From Bifidobacterium choloepi (GTDB lineage: Bacteria > Actinomycetota > Actinomycetes > Actinomycetales > Bifidobacteriaceae): a DNA stretch of 64,000 nt. The stretch spans positions 1-64,000 of the forward strand of contig NZ_VYSG01000004.1 in assembly GCF_010667615.1 (NCBI RefSeq), written 5' to 3'. Numbering within the stretch: position 1 is the stretch's first letter; each line of letters starts with the position of its first letter. This document shows positions 15,892-25,502 of this stretch, piece by piece. The notes beneath the pieces were generated by a model, which worked only from the letters and a program-made list of their open reading frames with translations, made no database searches and had not been told where the DNA came from. The translations under genes and the position numbers were made by a program.

Positions 15892-17667
15892 CTACCCGTT
15901 CATCACGTCGTACGTCCTGTGCAGGAAGGCGGCCATGTCGGCGCGGACGACGGTGCTCGTCGGCTGGAATGTCGCCGTGCCGTCCGAGGACGTCCAGCCG
16001 GTCGAGATGCCGACCGACGCGCACCACCAGATTTCCTTCGCATGCGGCGTCGACGACGTGACGTCGGTGAACGTCGCCATGTCGGCGGCCGTCGGCGTGT
16101 ACGCCGGCGAACCGGCCAGCCGGTACAGGAACGCCGCCATGTCCTGCCGCAATACCGTATTCGTCGGCCGGAACGTCTTCGTGCCGTCGCTTTCCGTCCA
16201 GCCGGTCGAGATACCGTTCGCCGTCGTCCACCAGATCTCGCTGGCGTGCGGCGTGGAGGAGCTCACGTCGCTATACGTCGCTTGCTCGGAAGAACTTGCC
16301 GTGTACGACGGCGACCCGTCAGTACGGTACAGGAACGCCGACATGTCCTGCCGGATGACGTTGGCTGACGGCTCGAACGTCCCGTTCGCAAAACCGGTCG
16401 TGATGCCCTGGCTGCTGAGCCACTTGATGTCGCTGTAGTGTGCCGTCGACCGCGAGTTGACATCGAGGAACGCGTACTCGTCAAACGCCGACATGTCGAC
16501 ATTGCCGCTGATGCCGTCGACGGTCGCCGAGCTCGTGTACTGCCAGCCGCGGCCGCCGTCATAGTTGGGGTATGTGTACGACAGCGTCGTGTTGTACTGG
16601 GCAATCCAGCCGATCTTCGACTCGAGCGACGTCGTGTTGAGATAGGAGTTCGCGAACGACAGGTACGTGTACAGCTCGACGTTGTCGTAGCCGCGCGCCG
16701 CGAGCGTGCTCGTGAACGTGCTGACGATCGACTGGAACGCCGACGCCGACGTGGGGTAGGAATGGACGACGCCGTCGTCGTCGGTCCACGAGCTCCAGTT
16801 CTCGATGTCGTAGAAAATCGGCAGCCGCAGGCTTGTGACATACTCGTCGAGCTCGTCGGCGACGAACGTCGCCTCGAGCTTCGCAAGCGCCGTCGTGTCG
16901 GCGTAGGAGTAGAGGTAGATGCCAAACGGCACGCCGGCGGCTTCGGCGTTCTTGACATTCTCGACGAACGTCGAGTCGAGGTTGTTGCAGTAACCGACGC
17001 GGATGATGGCGGCGTCGATTCCCGCGGCCTTGACGGCGGCCCAGTCGATCGTGCCCTGCCACTTCGAAACATCGATGACCTTCATCGCCGGATCGGCGAA
17101 CACGGTGCCGTCGCTCTCGGTGAACGTCTTGCTGTCACCGTCGGTGCCCCACGTCACTGACGAGCTCGTCGACGCAAGCTGGACGGTCGCGGCGGAATTC
17201 GTGGCGACGGCATTGGAGACCGTGCCGGTCGTGGCGGAAGAATCGTTTCCGTCGAGGCTGCTGTCGGCGGCGACGTCGGTGACGGTGCCGGCGGCGCTCG
17301 CGGAGCTTTCGTCGGTCGTGCCGTCGGTGACCGGGCTGGCGGCGCTCGTGTCGGGAATGTCGACCGGCGCGCTTTCGCCTGCGCCGGCGCCGATGGCGTT
17401 GTCGGTGTTCCACATGTGCTTCGGGTCGATCTGGTCGCTCGTGTCGATCGTGTCGACGGAAGTATTGGACGATTCGTCCGCCATCGCCGTCCCCGCAGCC
17501 ATTGGCGAGCCGACCGCGAGCGCCGCCGCCGCGAGCGCCGCGATCGCGACGACGAGCGACCACCGTTTGCGGCTGCGCCTCGGGGCTCCCGCCGACTGCG
17601 CGCCGCGCGTCCGTTCGCCGTCGCGGCCGGCGTGATGATGCTTCTGGTTATGCGAATCCGACGTCAT
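15892..17667 (-). CDS. Secreted GH25 muramidase with three SLH-like repeats
   Basis: The 591-residue protein cleaves the MurNAc-GlcNAc bond of peptidoglycan if active. After a basic N-terminus and a signal-peptide helix (LVVAIAALAAAALAVGS) there is a Ser/Thr/Asp-rich linker (about 55-180). The GH25 domain begins at MKVIDVSKWQG (195-205), with the catalytic DxE in FYDIEN (Asp287, Glu289). Residues from about 408 hold three repeats ending in R-DM-AFLYR, similar to S-layer-homology modules that bind the wall. The ATG at 17667 follows AGGTGA. It is a close paralogue of the next gene. A possible role is wall remodelling linked to polymer attachment. Confidence 0.9.
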   Translation of the reverse strand: MTSDSHNQKHHHAGRDGERTRGAQSAGAPRRSRKRWSLVVAIAALAAAALAVGSPMAAGTAMADESSNTSVDTIDTSDQIDPKHMWNTDNAIGAGAGESAPVDIPDTSAASPVTDGTTDESSASAAGTVTDVAADSSLDGNDSSATTGTVSNAVATNSAATVQLASTSSSVTWGTDGDSKTFTESDGTVFADPAMKVIDVSKWQGTIDWAAVKAAGIDAAIIRVGYCNNLDSTFVENVKNAEAAGVPFGIYLYSYADTTALAKLEATFVADELDEYVTSLRLPIFYDIENWSSWTDDDGVVHSYPTSASAFQSIVSTFTSTLAARGYDNVELYTYLSFANSYLNTTSLESKIGWIAQYNTTLSYTYPNYDGGRGWQYTSSATVDGISGNVDMSAFDEYAFLDVNSRSTAHYSDIKWLSSQGITTGFANGTFEPSANVIRQDMSAFLYRTDGSPSYTASSSEQATYSDVSSSTPHASEIWWTTANGISTGWTESDGTKTFRPTNTVLRQDMAAFLYRLAGSPAYTPTAADMATFTDVTSSTPHAKEIWWCASVGISTGWTSSDGTATFQPTSTVVRADMAAFLHRTYDVMNG

Positions 17668-17820
17668 GGTCACCTGATTTCCGAACAAGACAAGGAACGA
17701 GCTGATAAGAACCACTTACCCGACCCGGCAACGCCACGGCAAGTCATCCGTCATCCTAAGCGGCAAGTCTGGGAACTCTGTCTAGTTTCGGTCAGGGCAC
17801 AACAGGCTGTTACGCAATTG

Positions 17821-17943
17821 TGGCTCCCTGGAAGGGAGCTGGCGGCGAAGCCGACTGAGGATCAACTCGCGAAACGTAATGGTCTACGCTCCGTAAGTCG
17901 ACCCTCAGGCTCGCTACGCTCGCCAGCTCCCTTTCAGGGAGCC
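17821..17943. repeat. Intergenic palindromic repeat, family A (copy 1)
   Basis: The element opens with GGCTCCCTGGAAGGGAGC, has an internal inverted core around CTCCGTAAGTCGACCCTC, and closes with GCTCCCTTTCAGGGAGCC. Related copies are at 47229-47353, 49941-50070 and 62256-62379. It separates the two GH25 genes. Confidence 0.75.
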
Positions 17944-17961
17944 AACATCGATGGCACGAAC

Positions 17962-19533
17962 TTAGTGCATGACGTTGTAGACGCGCTCGAGGAAGGCGGC
18001 CATGTCCTGACGCTGGACGGAGGCGGTGGGCCGGTAGACGGTGGACGATCCGGACGTCCAGCCGTTGGCGATGCCGGCCGACGCGCACCACCAGATCTCC
18101 TTGGCATGCGGCGTCGAATCGGTGACGTCGCTGAACTTCGCCTTGATCGCGGCCGTCGGCGTATACTCCGGCGATCCGGCGATACGGTAGAGGAATGCGG
18201 CCATGTCCTGGCGGTTGACGACGGCTGTCGGGTGGTAACCACCGTCGGTAAAGCCCTCGGTGATGCCCTTGCTCGCCATCCACCAGATCGCATTGGCGTG
18301 CGGCGTGGAGGAATTCACGTCGGAGAAGACGGCCCTCTGCGCGGCCGTCGGCGTGAACGACGGCGATCCGGCCACGCGGTACAGGAACGCGGCCATGTCC
18401 TGGCGGATGACGGTGTTACCCACCCCGAACGCGCCGTTCGCGTATCCGGTCGTCACACCCTTGTTCTTCGCCCATTTGATCGAGCTATCGTGCGCCGTCG
18501 AGCGCGAATTGGCATCCCAGAAGATGTGCTCGTCGAACGCGGACATGTCAACGTTGCCGGAGATGCCGTTCACGCTTGCGGAGGAGGTGTACTGCCAGCC
18601 GCGGCCGCCCGAGTAGCCCGGGAACGTGTAGGTCGTCGTCGGATTGTATTCGGCAATCCAGGACACCTTTGCCTTTGCCGCGTTATCGAAGTACGCATTG
18701 GCCATGGCGCGGTAGGTATACAGGTACGTGTTGGTATATCCATGCTGGTTTATGCGGCCATAGAAGGCGTTGATGATGGTGGACCATCCGGCAACCGTGG
18801 TGGGCTGGTAATGCGTGGCAATGACCTTGCCGTTTCGGTCCGTTTCGTCCCACGATCCCCACTCTTCGAGATCGTAGAAGATCGGCAGACGCCACGAGGT
18901 GATGTTGTACTTCTTGAGCAGCGTGACAATCCAGTCGGCCTCGGTCCGGGCCAGTGCGGCGGTGTCGGCGTAGGAGTACAAGTAGAAGCCGAGCGGCATG
19001 CCGACCTTCTGGGCACCGGCGATGTTTTCGGCTAGGCGGGGGTCCTCGGTGCCATTGCCGTAACCGAGACGGATGATCGCGGCATCCACGCCGGCGGCCT
19101 TGACCTTGGCCCAGTCGATTTCTCCCTGCCATTTCGACACGTCGATGACTTTCATGGCGGGACTTGCAAACGTGTTGCCATTGCCATCCACGAATGTCTT
19201 GTTGCCGCTGGTGGTGGTCCAGTACGGTGATGACGCCTGAGCCTGCGGTTCGTCCTCGGCATTGGTCCACATGTGCTGCGGATCTTCCTGGCCGCTCACA
19301 TCTACATTCGACGCGATGTAGTCCTCGAACGCGACGACCGGATCGTCGTCGATGAATCTGCCGTCGACGATCGTGCCGCCGGTAATGGCACCATCGGCAA
19401 TCGTCATGGCGTCGTCGGCGAACGCTGTCATTGGCAGCCCGGCGACGCCGAGCGACAGCGCCAACGTCGACGCGATCGCCGCGATCGTGGATGCACGGAA
19501 TCGGTTCCGGAAACGGTTGCTTCTTCTCCTCAT
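17962..19533 (-). CDS. Secreted GH25 muramidase with three SLH-like repeats (paralogue)
   Basis: The 523-residue protein has an Arg-rich start (MRRRSNRF), a signal helix ending in TAFADD, a short linker and a GH25 domain beginning at MKVIDVSKW (residue 127). The catalytic DxE is DLE (Asp221, Glu223). Three SLH-like repeats follow, each containing RQDMAAFLYR or a variant. The linker is much shorter than in the neighbouring paralogue. AGAAGGGCC lies ahead of the ATG at 19533; upstream in-frame extension lacks this support. The two genes are tandem duplicates in the same orientation, separated by a family A repeat. Confidence 0.9.
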   Translation of the reverse strand: MRRRSNRFRNRFRASTIAAIASTLALSLGVAGLPMTAFADDAMTIADGAITGGTIVDGRFIDDDPVVAFEDYIASNVDVSGQEDPQHMWTNAEDEPQAQASSPYWTTTSGNKTFVDGNGNTFASPAMKVIDVSKWQGEIDWAKVKAAGVDAAIIRLGYGNGTEDPRLAENIAGAQKVGMPLGFYLYSYADTAALARTEADWIVTLLKKYNITSWRLPIFYDLEEWGSWDETDRNGKVIATHYQPTTVAGWSTIINAFYGRINQHGYTNTYLYTYRAMANAYFDNAAKAKVSWIAEYNPTTTYTFPGYSGGRGWQYTSSASVNGISGNVDMSAFDEHIFWDANSRSTAHDSSIKWAKNKGVTTGYANGAFGVGNTVIRQDMAAFLYRVAGSPSFTPTAAQRAVFSDVNSSTPHANAIWWMASKGITEGFTDGGYHPTAVVNRQDMAAFLYRIAGSPEYTPTAAIKAKFSDVTDSTPHAKEIWWCASAGIANGWTSGSSTVYRPTASVQRQDMAAFLERVYNVMH

Positions 19534-19763
19534 TGCGAAGGCCCTTCTCTCGTTGCAGTGAAGGATCCAGCGTAACGAAGCATAACGGCACAATTCCACC
19601 ATTCGTGACGAATCTGTGCACGATTCCCGCAACTTGTCCTATTCCCTGTGCTTCTCCCTCCCTTGCACATTGCAAAGAGGACAGACCAACAGGATTAACA
19701 AAGTAGATGAATCCACGCTGCAAGCATGAGTTCATACCCCCGTTAGGGAAAAATGAAAAGACT

Positions 19764-21137
19764 CTAGCGGAGGTCTCCCCCAATCTTCTCTTCGGCCTCT
19801 ATCCGCAACCTTTGAGCTTCAGCACCTCGCTCAGCTTCCTGTTCAGTAATCTCGCTGAACTCGACAGCGCGATCAGACAGCAACGCATATGCACCATTTC
19901 TGGGATCACGGATGGAGAACGTGCAGGCGTTGTCATCGAGAGCCACAGCAACCGCATCAGTCATCTTTTCGTTGCCTGGAGATGGAGTACGCAGCGACGT
20001 AATCAAACGGAATTCACCGTTATTAAATAGATTAAGGGGGATCTCGAAATAGACAGTGTGATGACCATGTTTCTTCATCTTGAAGACACGCGGACCGGAG
20101 TCATAGGTGATACCGCCACGGCGAAGATCATGCATAGCAATAGCAAGGTAGAAGTCACCAGGCTCGTCATACTGATATTCGACAGCAAAACGGAACGTAT
20201 CCGAGCTCTTGAGCAACAGCGGCGAAACGCCATAAGTACGAAGTACTGGACATCGTGCATTAAGGCCGTTCGGATAGGTGTTCGGATCTTCTTCAAGTTG
20301 CTTGGCGCGTGCCTTCTCTTCCTTACGCATGACCTCCAGATTAGCCAACGAGTACCGCTCCGCAACGGTCGACGGGTCACCAATGACAGCAACTTCGCCT
20401 TCCTGAATGAACATCGCACGCGTGCAATAACGCTTGACAGCACCCATATCGTGGGTGACCAAAATGACGGTCTTCGACGGATCCTTACGAACGGCAGTGA
20501 AATAATCGTCGCACTTGCGCTGGAACGCCTCGTCGCCGACGGCGAGGACCTCGTCGAGGACGAGGATGTCGCCCTGCGCCTTGATGGCGACGGAGAATGC
20601 GAGTCGCACCTGCATGCCAGACGAATAGTTCTTGAGTTTCTGGTCCATGAAGTCCTCGAGCTCGGCGAACTCGACGATGTCGTCATACATCGCGTCGACC
20701 TGAGTGTGCGTAAAACCAAGCAGGGCGCCGTTCAAGTAGACGTTCTCGCGACCGGTCAGTTCAGGGTTGAAGCCGACGCCGAGTTCGATGAACGGCACCA
20801 GTTTGCCGGTCACCTCGATGGACCCGGAATTCGGATAGTAGATCTGCGAGATCAGCTTGAGCAGCGTCGACTTTCCTCCGCCATTACGGCCAACAATGCC
20901 GAAGAACTCCCCCTGATGGACTTCGAAGGACACATCGCGCAACACACGTTGTTCCTCGTAACCCTTGATGCCCTTCGTCCAGTTGATGAACGCCTGCTTG
21001 AGACCAGTAGCCTGCTCAGTAGGCAGCTTAAACCATTTTTCGACATGATCAGCCTTGAGAACAACCGGTCGTTCCTTGTAGTTGTCGATATTGACAACAT
21101 CGAGCTTCGTGATGTCCGTATTTGCTTCAGTACTCAT
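19764..21137 (-). CDS. wzt: ABC exporter ATPase for surface polysaccharide (Wzt/TagH type)
   Basis: This is the nucleotide-binding subunit of an O-antigen/teichoic-acid class exporter that moves lipid-linked polymer across the membrane. Walker A is GRNGGGKST (residues 83-91), with Gly where Ala or Ser is commoner. The signature YSSGMQVRL and Walker B ILVLDEVLAVGD are intact. Residues after about 290 form an additional C-terminal domain like the Wzt carbohydrate-binding module, followed by a Glu-rich tail. AGGGAGAAG precedes the ATG. The permease gene lies 47 bp upstream on the same strand. A C-terminal domain implies recognition of a finished or capped chain. Confidence 0.92.
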   Translation of the reverse strand: MSTEANTDITKLDVVNIDNYKERPVVLKADHVEKWFKLPTEQATGLKQAFINWTKGIKGYEEQRVLRDVSFEVHQGEFFGIVGRNGGGKSTLLKLISQIYYPNSGSIEVTGKLVPFIELGVGFNPELTGRENVYLNGALLGFTHTQVDAMYDDIVEFAELEDFMDQKLKNYSSGMQVRLAFSVAIKAQGDILVLDEVLAVGDEAFQRKCDDYFTAVRKDPSKTVILVTHDMGAVKRYCTRAMFIQEGEVAVIGDPSTVAERYSLANLEVMRKEEKARAKQLEEDPNTYPNGLNARCPVLRTYGVSPLLLKSSDTFRFAVEYQYDEPGDFYLAIAMHDLRRGGITYDSGPRVFKMKKHGHHTVYFEIPLNLFNNGEFRLITSLRTPSPGNEKMTDAVAVALDDNACTFSIRDPRNGAYALLSDRAVEFSEITEQEAERGAEAQRLRIEAEEKIGGDLR

Positions 21138-21184
21138 AATGAATGCTTCTCCCTACAGGTGTTTCCCGTGCTCCCTCAAGGAAC

Positions 21185-22027
21185 TCACATGACCTCGGCG
21201 AACTTGCGGCTGTTCTTGCGGAAGACATAGACACCAAGCCAAAACAGGAGCAGCGTAATAATAATCGGGATAGGCTTCACCCACCAGGAGCCGAACGAGT
21301 TCCATATGGTCGGCTGGGTTTCCGGCGCAATCAGGTTATGCCTGATATCCTGAATAGTCTGGGCGAACGGATTCAGCAGTTCGAGACGCGCCAGCTCAGC
21401 ATAGACGCCACCCTTATTGGTCACATAAGACAAAGGGTAGATGATAGGCATGCAGTAGAAAATAATCTGCTGAAGAACTTCCCAAATGTGTGAGATGTCG
21501 CGAAAATAGGCATACATTGTCGAAAAGATCAATGCCACTGCCAGCGACGCGACATAGAGTTCGAGAACGTTGAGTGGCAGCCATAGTACACGCCACGTGA
21601 ACTGGACTCGCAGACAGATCGCGAAGACCAACACAACAAGGAAGTTAATACCGAGCGAGATCAGCGACCCGATAGACGCCGAGACAACAACGATGTAATT
21701 CGGGAAGTGCACCTTCCTGAGTAAGTCGCCACGATCGACAATGGCTCTCAGCCCGATACCAATCGTCTCCGTACAGAACTGCCAAGACGAGATACCAAGC
21801 AACAGTACAACCGGATAGCTAGACGTACCATCGGTCATACGCAGGAATCGCGCGAAGACGATGTACATGACGACGAACAGCAACAGCGGCTTAAGTACCG
21901 ACCACGCTACACCAAGGAATGACCCCTGGTAACGCATCTTGAAATCAGTCTTGACAAGGCCTTTCAGCACAGTCATGGCATAGCCATACCGTTCATGAAG
22001 ATGCTGTGCAATGGTTTTCGTATTCAC
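21185..22027 (-). CDS. wzm: ABC exporter permease for surface polysaccharide (Wzm/TagG type)
   Basis: The 280-residue integral membrane protein has the ABC-2 layout: an amphipathic N-terminus with VKTDFKMRYQGSFLGVAWS, six membrane helices, and the conserved region YFRDISHIWEVLQQIIFYCMP ahead of the last helices. It forms the channel half of the exporter with the adjacent ATPase. The start is GTG, with GAGGACAC 4-5 nt upstream. A 176-bp gap with no apparent gene separates it from the polyprenyl-phosphate glycosyltransferase upstream. Confidence 0.93.
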   Translation of the reverse strand: MNTKTIAQHLHERYGYAMTVLKGLVKTDFKMRYQGSFLGVAWSVLKPLLLFVVMYIVFARFLRMTDGTSSYPVVLLLGISSWQFCTETIGIGLRAIVDRGDLLRKVHFPNYIVVVSASIGSLISLGINFLVVLVFAICLRVQFTWRVLWLPLNVLELYVASLAVALIFSTMYAYFRDISHIWEVLQQIIFYCMPIIYPLSYVTNKGGVYAELARLELLNPFAQTIQDIRHNLIAPETQPTIWNSFGSWWVKPIPIIITLLLFWLGVYVFRKNSRKFAEVM

Positions 22028-22203
22028 TAATGTGTCCTCAACGTTCTAATTGATTCACGGTCACGCAGTATTCGAGCATCCAATTCTAACCACACCGTCT
22101 CCCCTCGTGCCGTCCCAGCCCCTACTTGCAGAATTTTTATTCAATCCGCGCAGTCGACGTCACGATAGAAACGGTCTAGTGTCCACTTGGAGTCGCAGCA
22201 ACG

Positions 22204-23268
22204 TTAATCGAGGCTGTCGGACGTTTCAGCAGAGAAGGAGCCTGATCGAAGTTCGGTTTCTCCACCTGTTGTGTAACTACCTTCTGTTGCCGTCGGAGTA
22301 TCTGCCAGATGAGGTGTACCGGTAACCCCATAATCACCGTTCACCGATGCCACGAAGATATTGGCATCGAACATGAACCGGGCACGATCCTTACGCGCAA
22401 CAACCTCCAGAATCAAGCCCGTGAACAAGGAAATGATACCGAACAGCATGAGCATGGTGGCACCAATCAGCGTCGGGAATCTGGTCACTTCGCCGGTCTT
22501 CCAAAACAACACACACACCCATATTGCCAATCCCAAGCCAACGCCACCAATAATGACGGCGAGAGTACCAAAGAATGGTAACGGGCGATTAACATAAATA
22601 AGGCGGAAAATGAGACCAAGGACCTTGAAACCGTCGGAGAACGTGTTCAACTTACTCTCCGAGCCATCTGGACGATCACGATACTGTACCGGCACCTCGG
22701 TCACACGCATCTTGTTGTCAAGAGCGTGAATAGTCATCTCGGTTTCGATCTCAAACCCATCGGACAATACCGAATATGACTTGGCAAAAAGTCGGTTGAA
22801 GGCACGGTAACCACTCATGACATCGCGAATTTCGGCATGGAACGCTTTGTTGATAGCGAAGCGTACCAGACGATTGCCAGAGTTATGGAATGGTCGCTTG
22901 TTTTCCGTGAAGTAAGTGGAAGAAAGACGATCACCGACAACCATGTCCCAGCCATCGTCAAGAGTGTCAAGCAACTGATGGACGTCCTCGGCCGGATAGG
23001 TATCATCGCCATCAACCAGAACATAACGATCGGCGTCAATATCCCTCAGCATGCGACGCAACACATTGCCCTTGCCTCGCTCCGGCGAATATCGCACAAT
23101 CGCACCTGCAGCTTTAGCCTCGGCCGATGTGCTATCCGTACTTCTGTTGTCATACACGTAGATGACCGCATCTGGCAGCTCTCGACGAAAATCGGTAACA
23201 ACCTTACGAATGGTCTGCTCTTCGTTGAGACAGGGGATGAGTACCGCCGTCGTGGGAGTGTTCGGCAT
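22204..23268 (-). CDS. GT2 polyprenyl/dolichyl-phosphate glycosyltransferase (DPM1-like) with membrane tail
   Basis: The 354-residue enzyme has VLIPCLNEEQTI, YVYDNRSTDST, SPERGKGNVLRRML and the nucleotide-sugar/metal motif LVDGDDTYP. These are typical of enzymes that load a sugar onto polyprenyl phosphate. Two membrane helices (about 225-250 and 265-290) follow, and the C-terminus is Ser/Thr-rich. Such products feed GT-C transferases outside the membrane, fitting the large membrane proteins in this locus. The ribosome-binding site before the ATG is weak. Confidence 0.87.
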   Translation of the reverse strand: MPNTPTTAVLIPCLNEEQTIRKVVTDFRRELPDAVIYVYDNRSTDSTSAEAKAAGAIVRYSPERGKGNVLRRMLRDIDADRYVLVDGDDTYPAEDVHQLLDTLDDGWDMVVGDRLSSTYFTENKRPFHNSGNRLVRFAINKAFHAEIRDVMSGYRAFNRLFAKSYSVLSDGFEIETEMTIHALDNKMRVTEVPVQYRDRPDGSESKLNTFSDGFKVLGLIFRLIYVNRPLPFFGTLAVIIGGVGLGLAIWVCVLFWKTGEVTRFPTLIGATMLMLFGIISLFTGLILEVVARKDRARFMFDANIFVASVNGDYGVTGTPHLADTPTATEGSYTTGGETELRSGSFSAETSDSLD

Positions 23269-23280
23269 AATGGTGTTCTC

Positions 23281-23480
23281 TATCTTTCGCCTTGATGCGT
23301 GAGCCCAGGAGAAAGGCTATGCTGCTTCTCAGCCCAGACAAACGCCACCGCCAGTCCGGTGTTGACCATGAGCTGCGGACCGCCGGACAGATGATGTTCT
23401 TCTTCTTGACATGCGGCGATTTCGCGGGGTCGTAGGGCGTTACGACCCGGCAGAATCGCCGATTTCTCTTCACACTAGTA
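23281..23480 (-). pseudogene. Possible coding remnant between two glycosyltransferase genes
   Basis: The 227-bp gap contains an open minus-strand frame ending near 23281 that reads naturally in its last third (HLSGGPQLMVNTGLA, then FVWAEKQ). It has no convincing start or ribosome-binding site. It could be the tail of a decayed membrane protein gene. I do not recognise a family, and chance is possible. Confidence 0.25.
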
Positions 23481-23495
23481 TGGAGTGAACGGATA

Positions 23496-25367
23496 TCAGT
23501 CCATCTTCAAATACTTCTTCCAGAACTTCACCGAAGTTAGTTCTGGACGGGACTCAGCATACTCGCGACGCAGGCGATCACCGTGCTGCTTGTAATACTT
23601 CAGATCGCGAGCATAGCGTTTTTTGATCTGTTCGTAACGCTTGATGTCCTTTGTGCGAATGGCGCCCTTGCGGTTGTACCAGTCAATAACTACAAGCTTG
23701 TCCTTGCCGCGAATGACACCAGCAGGATAAACCCAACCGAGCACCGGGATGACGGCATAGCCTTCGCCTGGCGTCTTGACAAGGCGCTGCCCATTATCAG
23801 TGACAAGATCTGCCAGACGCTGCGGCAAGGAACGTGGCTTGTCACCGTCGATGAGTTGACGGTCAATGTGCTTGATGTTGAAACCACTGAGCTCCGGATC
23901 GGCATCCGCCTGCTTCTGCAGCTCCTCGAAACTCACAAGTTGTTCCTTGTTGCGGTTGGCGGCCATAAACGTTTCCTCAGCCCTGCCCGGCTTCGAGAAA
24001 AAGCTCGGTCCCTTAAGGAAGTCTTCGAATGCATCCAGACACAGTTCGGCATTGTCGTAACCAAACTTCTTGAGCTCAAGGCGGATATTATTCTCCAGCT
24101 CACCCATGAAGTCGGACTGGGGGGCAAAACCGGTCGTCGCCTGGGCGATCATCGTATTACGAGTAGTCTGATAACGCTCGACAGCAGCATTATAACGTTC
24201 GTGGAAACTCATGTGCCAAACGCACAGACTGTTCATCGTAATGAACTCGGTACCGCAGCGCACGCCGTATTCAGCATCATCGCAGCGGACGAAGAACGGC
24301 AACGGCAATCCGTTCTTCTCGATAACATCAATCGGGATACAGCAATACCACCAGGCTGCATAGCGATACTTGATGACCTTGCCGGGGCGGAACATTTCGT
24401 TGTAGATGATGTCCTCGAACTTGGTCAGACGAAGCGAGGGCTTGGCCGGAGCGAAAGTGCCTTCCGGCGTCATGAAACCAGTGTCCTCCCACTGATCCTC
24501 ACCGATTTCATAGTTCAACATGGCGCCGGAGATCATCGCGTCACGGTGCTCCGGTGTAAGGATGCACAGCAAGTTATAGGTGCGCTTGATCGACTCCGGC
24601 GAAACAGCCACGTCATCGTCCATGAGCAGGATGTTCGTGGCTTTCGGCTTCTGTTCCATTGCCATGATCATGCCCCGGGTAAAGCCACCCGCGCCACCAA
24701 CGTTGTCATTCGGAATAATCTTGATATGTTCGGAATTCAGCGCATCGACATCAAGCGTGCGGCCGTTATCTACGACATACATGTTGAAATGCTTGGCGAT
24801 CTCGTCATTGGAGTCCAGAATGTACTTCTTCACCAAATTGATGTTGTTGATGATGAAGCTTTCCTTCTTGAATGTCGTCGTTGACAGCACAAGTTCGACA
24901 TCATTGCGCGGCTCATCGTGCAGTTCAAGGGTGTAGTAGCTGTCACGCATCTCTACACGGCCATCGGTGACAATGCGGAAGCCGACAACCACCATGTCGT
25001 CAGTGACAGTCAGAGGTAGATCAAAAGACTGCCATGTATCTACGGAAGCGTCCAAATGATGAACATCGCCCACCGGAATAGGATGGGCGGCAAATGCATC
25101 GCCCATCGTCTGCTGGATATCGCAGGCAGCCCCTTTGAGCTCCAGATGCAGCGAGCAACCAGTCATTGACGTATATTCCTGCAGTTTCATGACCGACAAC
25201 GAATTGAAGTAGGTCGTAAAATCGTATTCGCCCTTCGCAAAGAGAACGCCATGGCCAAGTTCCTCGTCATAAACGACCGGCTGGTCAGACGCAACGTACA
25301 GCGACGGATAGCTGACGGACCGCGGATTGGTCTCCAGCAGGATATTCGCGAACTTTATTGAAGGCAT
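23496..25367 (-). CDS. Second GlfT2-like galactofuranosyltransferase
   Basis: The 623-residue GT2 protein shares the GlfT2 layout: a beta-rich N-terminal domain (1-155), then VELVLSTTTFKKE, NDNVGGAGGFTRG, the metal triad LLMDDDV (Asp250-252) and FFVRCDDAEYG. LCVWHMSFHERY supplies the conserved Trp/His segment, and a helical, basic C-terminus ends the protein. It is clearly paralogous to, but diverged from, the 9977-12130 product. The ATG at 25367 has GAGGTC 7-8 nt ahead; a TTG two codons upstream overlaps that site. Two such enzymes could make alternate linkages or a main chain and side chain. Confidence 0.85.
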   Translation of the reverse strand: MPSIKFANILLETNPRSVSYPSLYVASDQPVVYDEELGHGVLFAKGEYDFTTYFNSLSVMKLQEYTSMTGCSLHLELKGAACDIQQTMGDAFAAHPIPVGDVHHLDASVDTWQSFDLPLTVTDDMVVVGFRIVTDGRVEMRDSYYTLELHDEPRNDVELVLSTTTFKKESFIINNINLVKKYILDSNDEIAKHFNMYVVDNGRTLDVDALNSEHIKIIPNDNVGGAGGFTRGMIMAMEQKPKATNILLMDDDVAVSPESIKRTYNLLCILTPEHRDAMISGAMLNYEIGEDQWEDTGFMTPEGTFAPAKPSLRLTKFEDIIYNEMFRPGKVIKYRYAAWWYCCIPIDVIEKNGLPLPFFVRCDDAEYGVRCGTEFITMNSLCVWHMSFHERYNAAVERYQTTRNTMIAQATTGFAPQSDFMGELENNIRLELKKFGYDNAELCLDAFEDFLKGPSFFSKPGRAEETFMAANRNKEQLVSFEELQKQADADPELSGFNIKHIDRQLIDGDKPRSLPQRLADLVTDNGQRLVKTPGEGYAVIPVLGWVYPAGVIRGKDKLVVIDWYNRKGAIRTKDIKRYEQIKKRYARDLKYYKQHGDRLRREYAESRPELTSVKFWKKYLKMD

Positions 25368-25502
25368 AGTCAAGACCTCGTCAACACTTGAGAACGGATA
25401 ATCGAACAGTTTGATTTGACATCATAGTCACACGGCATGAGTTCGCGCTTTAGAGCGGAATCACAATAGGACGATTACCCCTGTCTGTCCAGCATGAATT
25501 GT

